DNA from: Prostheceraeus crozeri
Lineage: Eukaryota; Platyhelminthes; Polycladida; Euryleptidae
Direction: 5' to 3'
DNA length: 64,000 nt
NCBI GenBank assembly: GCA_907163375.1
Contig: CAJQUW010012967.1
Span: 496,001-560,000 of the forward strand
Part shown: positions 1 through 11,700 of the stretch, piece by piece
Layout: the number at the start of each line of letters is the position of its first letter
Numbering within the stretch: position 1 is the stretch's first letter
Notes under the pieces: generated by a model
The model's database searches: none
Told to the model about the DNA's origin: nothing
The model's input: only the letters and a program-made list of their open reading frames with translations
Program-made: the position numbers and the translations under genes

Positions 1-1103
1 GTCATTCTGCTTCCTAAATATCCCTAAATATCCTTAAATATCTGTACCTCCTCGGCTATGTATTCACACAGTTCTTTGCAAAGTAAGTAGCAAATTTGAA
101 GATGCGCTGATAACTAAGTCAGGTCCGGCGACATTATTTTAAGGGATTAAGAGCAAAAATGCGGCAGGGGGACGAATCGTAGCCCAGCCCCGCTATGGAT
201 AAGATCGAAGAAAAACACAAACTCAATAAAGCACAATAATATCTTCACAAGCGCCTTTGCAATTGGCAGTGTTAGTTTATTTTTATTGATTCTCAAATAT
301 GAAGTAAAATTTTAAAAGAAAACAATGGCAACGTACTGCTTCAGCTGCCGTGACAGAATTCAACACTGAAAAGAGTACATTACCTCTCAAGGCAAAAATA
401 TGCAATAGTAGGAGTTTCAGGACTCAACAATTTGTAGGGACTATGTGTTGAAGAGCTGCATACATGTATAATATACACATAATAACATAACAAAATAACA
501 TAGTAATATATACATATTTATTGCACACTGAAAAATGGGATTGTTCTATGATTAAAATTTGTTTTAAATCACTCATTTCAAATAGCAGTTTTGGGTTTTA
601 CCTTGTGTTATACAGCACCACTATTTGGGTGCAAATGTCTTCCAATACTTAGTTCATTTAATAGCCGAATTATTTTCAATACATAAGATTTAATGAAAGA
701 AGATCGGCATCTCAAAAGAAAGCTCAGCAATCCTCGTTCTGCTCTTGCTTGACTCGTTATCATACTCACATGTTTTGTAATTGAAAAATGCCGATTTGTA
801 AATTAAGCGATGTTTTGACCACTGCCCAGTTAGCAAAGTAGCGGATACAAGCTCATCACAGCTTACTTGAAAGCTGAGAAGGTAAGCTCTCGAATGATTT
901 AACGGACTTTGATATGCGACACGACTGGGAATCATGAGAATCGATTGAATGTCGACATAAATTAGGTGGCCCGTTTTTATGATCAGCTCCAGGGAAGTGT
1001 ATACTAGTGATTAGTCTTCAATTATACTTATATATGAATTTTCTGATGAATTTGCTTTTAGTAAGTGTCAAGGCACTTGATATATTTCATTATCTTAATT
1101 GTC
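1..1103. other. Noncoding A+T-rich stretch
   Basis: I see no convincing exon, RNA gene or terminal repeat. Open frames here are short and show no recognisable domain or splice-bounded structure. Confidence 0.5.
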
Positions 1104-2487
1104 TTCCAATGGAAGTCATTTTGACTGAACACTCCCGGGGTACTTATATTCTTCCCCCCACATTTTTGTCGTTGACACCCGCGAGTGTGTAAAGTTCCTC
1201 TGGTTTGTAGAAAATTATCTGCACTTTCTTTGTCGTTCGTTGTAAGGTTGACAACAATCCCACGAAGTTCATGTTTATAGCTGTATCTTGTATTCTAACT
1301 GGGTATCCAGGGTACCAATCCTTCATCCCAGGGTTCAAGTAAAGCTTCTCAGTGGTGTTGCACTATTACTCAGTGACAGATCAAGTCTATTCTTAATCCA
1401 ATGTGACTAAGTTTGACGAAATCTGATGAACTTAGAAAAATTGGAAAATGTGGGTGGGGGAAGGATAGAAGTACCCTCCCGGGTAATCAGAAAATTTTCA
1501 GAAAAAAGACAGATGTTAACCTAACATCGACCTCAAAAGTAAGGTTTTCAAAGATCCCGGGATTATCGTATTTTTGCGGGATTCGTTTGCATTTGTTTTT
1601 AGGCAGGTGAGCTGCATGAAGATGGAGTAGCAAGGAAGTAACAATAAAGATAAACGTAATTCATTGTTGCAAATTGCAATATATTGTTATACTTGAAACT
1701 TTTTCCTTTTTCGTTATCAATATTAGACCTAAACTACCAAGAATGCATCAGACATTGTAGTCGCATAATTACATGTAAGTGTGTATTACTTATTCATACA
1801 TTTTTATCATCTGTACCAGAATTAGTTTTGGTGCATCTTTGTGCAGTATTGGAAAATTATCTACCTTCATTGATATCAAAAAATAAAGCTCTGTTCAGGC
1901 AGTCGAGAGAAATATAGAGAGCATTACGCATACAAGCGTAGGTACTAATCAATATTTAACAAATTTTTGAAGCGATTATTATACAATATCGGGCTTTTAT
2001 CAGACGTCACAAAAGTCGCGGGACTTGCATTTCGATTTGAAATCACATACCAGGTTGCGACAACGTATAATGTGTATGCGATGACCAGATCTACTTATTG
2101 TTACAGTTTATGCCTGCATGTGAAAAGAAAACTTATTATTAAGTCATGGACATTTAGGCACGTGTTTGTCTGATATTATAAGTTATATTGTACAGTGAAT
2201 CGTTCACAATACTCGTCTAGGAATTCAAGACAACGCCTAGTATTGTTCAGCCTACGTTAGCTTAAGCATACTGTCAGTAAATGCACCAAGCTTGGCAATC
2301 CCAGGATCGCAAAAAATCACGAAATCAATCCCTGGATCAGAAAAGTCGGGATTTTGAAAACCCTCCTCAAAAGGCGCACGACGTCGAAGGTCCGTCATGA
2401 TTTTTAGAATAAATTGCTAACAAAGAGACTGAAAATCTGTTTTTCTGTTTACCCGGGAGTGTTCAGTCAAAATGACTTCCATTGGAA
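1104..2487. mobile_element. Non-autonomous DNA element with 36-bp perfect terminal inverted repeats
   Basis: The segment 1104-1139 (starting TTCCAATGGAAGTC and ending CCCGGG) is exactly repeated in inverted orientation at 2452-2487. Further in, around 1535-1600 and 2295-2400, there are weaker inverted similarities rich in ATCCCGGG-like words. I find no transposase. A 61-residue minus-strand frame just inside the left end (1144-1338) is not recognisable. The flanks show no clear target-site duplication, so the superfamily is undetermined. Confidence 0.7.
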
Positions 2488-5356
2488 TGCGTGCAGTATC
2501 CCGGAGATTGATCAATTACGTGATCTTAATTGTCGAAGATTGAACTTGATAAGTACTTCGCCGATCGTCGTCGCAAGGCACTTCATCGTCTGATAACATA
2601 GGCGACGAAACATTTGTCAGTCATTTTGAATTATAAGGAACTGTATTATAGCCACTTTATGATTATAGCGTCCCGCCATGCCCTCTGCGCAACATCAAGT
2701 CGTGACGTTATCCCTAATAAGTGTGTATTTCAAGTAACTTTTATTTTACGATGCATTGCTTGCGAATTCATTTCACGAAAAGTAGCGAAAACGTAATGAC
2801 ATACTTTGTTTAGCATCTCAGGAAGCACTTCTGTGAGTCAGACACCGGTGACGTTTAGTAGATTTCATTACATACAAAGCAAAGTTGGAACCGGCCCGTC
2901 ACGGCCCGTATTTCAAATTCTTTGCTGAACTGTAATCATTTAGCAATATGTGTCGCTACCATCGCAATGCGAGGAAAGTAAGACATTATTAAATGAAGGA
3001 CTGAAATGTACTAGGCCAATTACTATCCTTTTCAAATAATGACAAGGTTGTTCATTGAATTGTAGGCTATTCTGTGGTTCGTCCTAACAAACCAAAGCAG
3101 CAAGTCCTAAACGTGTAGAAGATCTACATCTTCAACAACTTTTACATTTGAGACACTGGCCTTCGTCAACCAGCTAATCTCCATAGTTTATTTAGCTTCA
3201 TACCCTTTTGTTGTGGTATAATTACATAGGTGGCTTTCTAAAAGCAAAAATACGAGCACACGAAATGATTTAAAAGCAGATAATGCTTTTAGATTCGAAA
3301 AGTCTCTGAAGTTGGCTCCTTAACAAAACTATTGACTCGCTCGATGCGAAAGTACTATATCCATGCGAAACTGATAGAGATAGTAAAATAGCTGGTGGCT
3401 AATTATGTATTCAGCAATTGAAGACCCCAGTGTTTCAAAGTCCAATGTCACTTATCAGTGTTTCAACAGAGCTCGATATCACCACACTGGCCATGTCCCA
3501 CGAATGAATTACGTTGATATTGTTGTGGGAGTGAGAGTTTGTGAAGATAATCATGACATATAGCTACAACTTAGCTTCAACTAAACGAATGCGATGCCTT
3601 TATGCTCTGCAAATTTCATGTTGCATTCATGGGCATGACCTTGCCTCAATTGTGCGATTTTTCTCTTGTCTAGTTAGGGCCTACCATCAAATTCCTAGTT
3701 TCCCCAAATGATTTGTTGCTGTAGAAGGATTTCAGTCGCGGCAAATCCATCAACTACTCCTCACGAACAGCTCAATTCTTTAAAGTATTTAATTTTTTAG
3801 CTTATTTCATTGAAAGTATATGGTAAAATCCAACACTAGTGGTTCCCTTTTTTGCCCACTCAAAGCAGTTCTCGAAAATTTGATTTCTTTTGCTCCTGAT
3901 AGTCGCATTTGGTTCTTGTAAGATACATTATGTGTGCTAAAGCACAGTCTACTTACTATTAGGGGATCTGTAGTCAAATTTCTGATATGAGGGTGTCGAT
4001 GTGATGACGAAAACGGAAAGCTACATATGTCGGCCTAGCTCTGATTTCAATGAGTTTAATTTTCAAATTCTGATATTTCTTTGATTCAAGGGTATTAGGA
4101 AATCCTTGAGCCAAAGTCCGCTTAAATATATACTGCATTTCTTTGCAGTACAGCAATCCAAAAAATGCATTTTTCGTGGAGACATGCTAAAATGAGGTGT
4201 TTTGAATTTCAAATGAATTTGTATGTCAACATCTTGCATGAAAATTAAAATGAGAGACATTTTCGGTTTGAACAAACGAAGACCATTCGAATGGTGTGTA
4301 GAACATTGACAATAGACCTATATCTTGGCCACAAAATGCAAAAAGACACGAATCACTCCCAAAAACACAAAAATTTCTGGATTTTACCATATACTATTAA
4401 ACGTATTAGGATATCAAAGGGAATACTGAAGTGAAATAGGTATGCAATACCACGCATGCAATTGGATGCAAACATTTAGTTCCACGCTTAATACACGTAT
4501 TGCATTGCATTGTGATATCATAATGCTCAATGGATATTTTTAAATGTTAAATGTAGTCATAGATGAAGTCGAGTCCGTGCGGTTCCAACTCTGGTGCGAA
4601 GGCAGAATGATAGAAAACGGTCTTCTCGCTTTGTCTAAGTTAGTGATACTAGAATGGACCGTAGCGCTTTGTTGATGGTCATTTCAGTCGATCATTTAGG
4701 CACCGATCTAGAGAAATGGTGCGTGACCTTGAGAAGAACCATATTGCAGCAATTTCTACCGGTAGATGCTTCCCATAAAGCGATTTAGTGTAAGCTATTT
4801 TATCAAAATGCTTGCATATAGAAAGAGCCATGTCCGTTCTATTTCTTTGCGAAGTAATGAAGTCATTGACCAAAAAAGGGTTGCATGTTACCCGGAACCT
4901 GTAATCATGCCAAGTTTAGTAAGAAATACAACTGAGATAAATGGAGTAATTATTTTGCAAGTAAAAAGATAGTAATTCCACAGGCTTCGTTGGGATAACT
5001 GGTTACCCCTTTTGGTTGAATAGGATTAAGTGCACAAGTTGCAAATTCAATTGAATCATTCTGGATTAAGTCTGAAGACTTCTTTCCTACTGAATTATGG
5101 TGTGTTTTTGCGAATACTCAACGCACAGATGCGTATGCATAATTTGAATGACGTCTACATGAATTGACAGTTGCTCAAGTCTACGAGGACAGTTCTTTAC
5201 CATATGATTTCTCCATTCTATAGATGTCATGTTCTATATTGGGCCGTTCCGAGTCGTTGCATGTCGAAACGTATAAGACTGCTAAGGAGTTCAGTCCTTA
5301 ACTTGTTCTCTACTAAAGACATTTCATCGTATGCCAAGGCATCTAAGAAATTATTT
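2488..5356. other. Noncoding stretch downstream of the thioester-protein gene
   Basis: No recognisable coding exon, RNA or repeat was seen. If the last splice donor candidate of the upstream gene (at 5419) is used, a further 3' exon would have to lie here; I could not identify one. Confidence 0.4.
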
Positions 5357-5764
5357 TCATCTACCATCGACGTGTAGTAAATAGTTTGATTGTTGTGCGA
5401 ATTTCAGACAAAATCTTACCTTTGTGGACTTTGGAGTGCGACAAGCAGATGAGATAACGCTCACTCGATGTTCCACTATAGGGCCAGGATTGTGAATATT
5501 GAAATGTTGAACTACCATGTGTCGCATGTTTTTCACCACGAACCTTCTTCTAAGAGGTATGTTGACACAGAAATCTACATTGCGGAAGTTTTCATAATAC
5601 AGAAGCAAGGATCCTTCCTCATCCATTTCTGCCATTTTGATTGGATCAACAATAAGGCTTTGCTTTGATTTATTTTGGAAATACCAACCCGACGGAATCA
5701 GCAACTTGATGATAGACACACCACGACGAAATAGTGGCTGCTTGTAGTTGAGACATACACTTAT
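5357..5764 (-). CDS. Thioester protein exon 4: MG8 receptor-binding domain
   Basis: The acceptor tattttatttttag|ATA sits at 5765 in phase 0. ISVCLNY, then GVSIIKLLIPSGW and GSLLLYYENF reproduce the MG8 beta-sandwich pattern of A2M (the vKMVSGF and the LIYLDKV strands); the final strands end at ISSACRTPKS. The frame runs to a TGA at 5357-5359. A strong alternative donor, AAG|GTAAGA at 5420/5419, would cut the last 20 residues and send the gene into another exon, so the exact C-terminus is uncertain. Confidence 0.75.
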   Translation of the reverse strand: MSVCLNYKQPLFRRGVSIIKLLIPSGWYFQNKSKQSLIVDPIKMAEMDEEGSLLLYYENFRNVDFCVNIPLRRRFVVKNMRHMVVQHFNIHNPGPIVEHRVSVISSACRTPKSTKVRFCLKFAQQSNYLLHVDGR

Positions 5765-8700
5765 CTAAAAATAAAATACATTTACATTAAAAAAAAGATA
5801 AAATGCTCAAACTGGTATACTGTACATATCATATTGCCAAATACTCAACCTTTCAATGAGAAAATTATCAGTGCAATTCTCGTGTCTAGCGCTCTCACTT
5901 CACATATTTATCATTAGAACACACAATTCCGTGATGATCAACACGCATTCATATGTCACTTCTTTACTTTTCATTTGAGCATGTGGAACGTGCAATCAGT
6001 TACTTGAAAACATGCAGTTTAAGACATGACATGAACATCATGTTTCGGGTTATAATCATTTCACATTTAGGAAATAGAGACATTCATGTACGTGCTGCAT
6101 GCGATGTCATGATGGACGAATTATATTCCGAAACATCAGTTTGGTGTAGGGTTCGCAGCCCGGATGAAAATCAAGCCCGGGCTGCCAGATTTTTTTAAAG
6201 CTCGCTTGAAGTCCTTTCAAGTATTGCTATCAACGTACATTTTTGGATTCTTGATGACCTTTCTTTCAACACATATATTATCTTGCACCTCATCCTTCAA
6301 CTTCAACATGATTTCTCTGACAGAATCATCTGATTTCGGAAATCTGGCTTTAGTTGGCAATCGTCTTCACTTTCGGCTATGATATTAAAAGTCATTAGCA
6401 GCAGACGCACAATCAAATCATCTTGAATTTCCCTTCACCAAAGAGCGCCGATTTTTGCTGTTTTAAAACAGCAAAAATCTGGTTACATGGGTTAAATTAG
6501 ACCTTACCATTTCCAAGCAGGTTTTGCGATAGTGGTTTCAAATTGGCACGCTGCTTTTTGATTCTACCATTGTCCTTGATGTCCGATGGGACAATAATGT
6601 AACTTAAATCTGTTTCGCTCAAATAATTGACTGGTTGAACTGTCTATAAAATGATATCATTTCGATATCGCACGATTTTACATGTGTGTCACATGTAGCG
6701 ACAACAGCTTGCAAGTTTGACGTGATATTAAATGAAATACTGTACCAAGGTATTGCTATGCAACCAACTTCACATTATCCGCTACTTCCATAAATTTAAA
6801 CAGTTGTTTAACATTGATTTCAGCTTTAGGTTATATCAATTAAATCTGTACTCAGCCACTGCAGCAGACTGAAAGTGCATCCAATGCAGGTCAGAATATT
6901 TGACGAATTTTCCCTTTTAGTGGACGAATAAAAAATAGTTTATTCAGCGAATTTTTGCTAAAATTCCACTGCGTTCTCTAGATAAAGCTGTCATCGGGTC
7001 TTATTCCTACAGCCCGAGCTAAGTCCGATAATTGTGAATTCACTCCGGCCTCGAGCCTGAGCCTAAAAGCCCTGGCTGCGAACCCTAGTTTGGTGACGGT
7101 TTAGTTTTAGACGCTCAGAAAACAAAACGCAATATCAAGTCTTTTTATAATCTGAATAATTCGAATAATCAGAGGCATCACTAGTTGATGCAAATGCAGA
7201 AAGTTAAATGATTTGCAACATTATGCGACGGTTGGCTGATTTAGCTTTATAATGTCTTAAATGTCTTTGATCCCGGCATTTTTCATAGCTTCTTCTTAAT
7301 TGAGCAACCTATTAAATGTGTCGGCAACCTAAAAACTGTTTTGATGTGTGAAGTAAATCACCTGTAATGTCGACAGCACGTCATTCGTAGGTTTATTAAG
7401 TTGCGTGCTTATGTACTACATAGGCTATATTTGCCGGCAGCAATTCAATTTCTTGGGGCATTCTGAACAGTATCATTAGCGTCTCTGGAAAGTAAGATAT
7501 TTGGTTTACTTGTCGCCATCTCCGCTCTCCGAATAAAACATCAAGGCGCCTATCAACAAGTGCGTTAGATACTCATCAAGGTTCGCAGTAATAGTTTTAA
7601 AGCACTGTCTACTAAAAACCATGTTCGAAAGCACGGTTTAAACCATGTTTAAAAGCAAAGCTTCCTAAAAACGTTCACAATCTATAGCAGAGTTGAAAAC
7701 TCATTTTAATAGCGTTAAATAGCGTTTTAAAACTGTCTTTGAAGACAACATTTTGAACGAATGCAAAAAGCACGCATATGTCTAAAAACTTGGTTTTACG
7801 AGCATAGGTAGCTTTAAACAAGACATCCCTCTGACAACGCAGCCATTCAATTGATATTAGAGACCTGATAATATTTAGTGAAGCATAGCTTGCCGTAATC
7901 GTCACTTACAGTAACGTGTAAGTTTTAGTTAATCTTCATCTTCTTCTACGAGGGTAGATTCAATATTGCAAATGAAAAACTTCTTGATGGACAGCTTGTT
8001 TATTTATTTATGCATTGCCAAAGCTTTCGCTCAGATCTCCGAACTTTCTCTGCGGACATGCGCAACCACATGTCTTAATGCGTGCTTAGAGCTATGCATG
8101 ACACGGTCGTGGAGGGTGAGCATCGCTAATCTTGGTGATCTTCGCACTGCATTAGTGTTTTGAGGAATGGGTTCGATTCCCAGCTGGCAAGCCATTTTTC
8201 ATGGTGGTGCCATGAGCAGGCGCATAGAAATATCTTTTCGGCCTCGTGTAAAACCAGAGGCATTGAATTGCGTAACATTTTAAAGCATCATGTTTTTCTG
8301 AACCCTATTTATACGAGTCAGCATTATTCTTATATGAAAACCAAAAGGGTACGTGACTTACATTTGAAGAATGACACTGATTTGGATGTTGAGTTGCGTT
8401 AACAGATAGATTGACGAATCTATTGCTATGTCCATTCCTTCCAACAGTAAAAGATTGCATGAATGGCCCATGAGTCACGTGTATGCTGCAGCCATTTGCT
8501 GGTTTTTCAATGATCTTTTCTATAGTTCTGTCATTTACGTCTGAAGAAGGAAATGTAAGGCAAATGATCAGCACTGTAACTCTTTTTAAAGTTGACATTT
8601 ATGTAAAATACAGGCAACGATATAGTGAATGACAATCTTTGACAATCTCTTTTCAAACTGTCGACTAATTACAACAAAGCTGAGCAAAAACATGGGCTGG

Positions 8701-11700
8701 GTTTGACCCCCAAGTTTATCCACAGACTTGGGTTAAAAACCCGAGACCCAAACACAAGGCAGTAAAACTTGGATTTTGAAACCCAAGTTTTAAAATCTGC
8801 ACCTTATTTAGCCACATTTTTTGCACCTTATTTAAATGACATTCGAAAAAATTGAATGAATAACTGAAGATATACATCATTGCACTATCATCAGCAGTCA
8901 TTGTTATGTTCCCGCCGCAATTTATTTAACTGATATGCCTACTTAAATTCTTGTCGCAGCTGATATGTATACTTGTGATCTGCCTCACGTCGGAACATGC
9001 ATTTTCAAGAATTTCCATGTAATCTAGTAAGCTTGTACTTGAGATTGTTATAAGCTGCGTTACTACCTCGACTATGTATAGAATTTTTAGGCTAACTTAC
9101 ATGTCGAAGATTTCAAGTAAATAATTTAGTTAATTAATACATATGATACAGAATATATTGCTCTCCAGATTGTCTATCACTATCATTCACAGCTCAATGT
9201 TTTGCAAGTATGCCTATCAGAGCTTCAGATGGCGACGACCGGTCGAGAGGTGCTGATGTCCGTTGGGATCTAATTTGGGTCATTTCTATGGTGATCAACA
9301 CAAACCAAGCAACAACTGTTCGCCGAATCGTGCTCACAGAGATAGATTTACCTGCGTGTTGGTAAGTCTAGAGAAGGCATAATCCTATCCTAGCCATTGC
9401 TTGCAATAGCAGCAAGCAATGGAGATTGACATAGAGATCCGTCTATCCTTGACTTGTGTGATTGGCCAAACGCGTCCATTGCAGAAGCAGCTCGTTTCAG
9501 CGAACACACGAACCTCAGCTAGCGGTCAGATTGCAGGCAAGCCTGTGAAGTGTGAAAAGAGCATATCCCTGACTAGATTTTTCTTAGTGATAAATTCGTC
9601 AGGTGGAATTATCATTCATACCGTCAGTCCTCTGCTTCCTCAGCATTCAGGCTTGAATTTGTATTATTTTCAATGAATAACTGATCTTCTTGCCTCTTGT
9701 ATCTAGTTCTGGCCGTGACTATCAGTAGTGAGGAATGTCATCTCTAGACCCAAACACGAAGACAAAGCAATTTATCTCTGTGATCGTGCGATTAAGTAAC
9801 AATGGTCTTTACCTTTCTAGCTGACTTGAGTTCGAAACCTGGGCAGAAGAGTTGCAGATGGATAAGATAATGTGGGGGAGTGTGTTTGGACTTTATTTAT
9901 GTCATATCTATGATAATCGTGCATGGGAATGTCTCAGCAGGTAGCTGTGATTCAATAAAAGTTCAAAAATCATTTTTCAAGTGGTGAGCCATTCAAAGAA
10001 AACACTCCCAAATGTGGATATTAGACGAGGTTTCTTTATCATGTCATTCAGTTTCCTAATTGTTTCGATATTTTGCTACTACAGGATTTTTCCCTAGACC
10101 ATGCGTCGCTTTACGCAATCACTGCCCCGCTAATATGAAACGAAAGACAGGCTCGATTTCATTTATCTTGTTCTACCTCTTTTCAATAATGTCATGAAAT
10201 ATTGAACAGATAGGCGTTCAATATTATTATTTTTTTATTCTCAGAAGAGCTGCCTTTGCCAATACTTTTGGTCATTCCATAATGACTTCATAGACTACTA
10301 CCTAAGTTTTTTCTACTTTTTATACCCAGCCTTATATTTAAAGTCATTGTTGCCATACCAACCGCACAGCAAAGCCAAGGTATATAAATATGCATAGAGT
10401 AGCGAAATGTGCAGTCGCTCAGGTTGCTCAACCAATCTGTTGACAAGCCAGAGCGTCGCAAACCAGTTTGGGCTATTCTGAACCGCACTGATGAACTCTT
10501 GCATATGCTGGTCAAAATGCAGAGTCTGCAGCTGGTAAGGAATTTAGTGCTTTAATTTCCGAAGTCAGGCGATAAGTACACTGCAATATCTTGTGTTATT
10601 AGAATGCATCGAGAATGCATCCATTTTGTATGTATAGAAATCTCACAACCTAAAAGACCATAAATGGATATAAAGTTTGCGCACCATTACTTCCTTTTTT
10701 GATCAAAACTTTTAAATAGTGATTATTAAAAGAAAAATAGCAAACAAAGTTGACATCTGAAAAACAAATTAGATATAGTACGCATCCCTCAATTTCCTTT
10801 TGGTTATTTGGCCCGACCTATACGTAGGTTAGCTTAACATTTTCATGGAACGAATCGCATGCATACAGAGGGGCATTACTGCAATTGTATAGTGTATCAG
10901 ATCTGGAAGCCAGCCGAGATTTTCGAACATGGCCGGGGCCGCGGCCGGTCTCAATTCAGGTCGGCCGGGGCTGGGGCCCCGGAGCCGGTGTAGGCCGGCT
11001 TTTGTAATTCGATTATTTGATCTACATGTATTTTTGTTCTAGAAGTACAGCATCTGTTGAGTCCAAAATTTGGAGTGCGGACCAACGGTAGCTAGTTTGA
11101 TGCGCGAAGGAGAACAGTACTTCATAATCAGTGCGCTGCTGTCACACACAGTGAGTAGTCAACAGTCAAATTATGTAGTCGCCATCGCTAGCATTTAGAA
11201 AAAGGACATTTAATAATAATAATGATTGCTTGAGATGTTCGACTAGGAAATAAGATACTTTACTTTGAATGTTAATCCAACAGATGATCAAGCAATCTAT
11301 TTGACATTACAATTACCAGGCGTATAGCCTACATGTAGAACACTGTTTTTGTAGTAGATGTGTCCCAACAATTGAATTTCTTTGATATACTCTATTTTCA
11401 TTCATAGTTCAACTAATTTTGCACACTTTTTCAGGGCTTTAGCCTTCCATTAAGAGCAATGCCGGCCAGGCTGGGGCCGGTTTTCACAGCACTTGGTCGA
11501 CGCGACCAACTTCCAGCTCTGTAGTCTATTTGCGAACACAAAAATACCATGAATCGTGACGATACCAATACAAAAGCTACTTTTGCCCTGCTCTTTCATA
11601 AAAACATGTAATTTGAAATTTTGTTTTCTTTACTAAGTAAATGATAATATATATTCATGGAAATTTGAATAAATATCTTAATTGATTATTTACTTACTTA

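Noticed and set aside
7966-8163. Possible small secreted Cys-rich peptide (leader plus C...C...C...C)
   Set aside because: The C-terminal part runs into the tRNA-like repeat, it lies antisense in an intron, and no splice or promoter context supports it.
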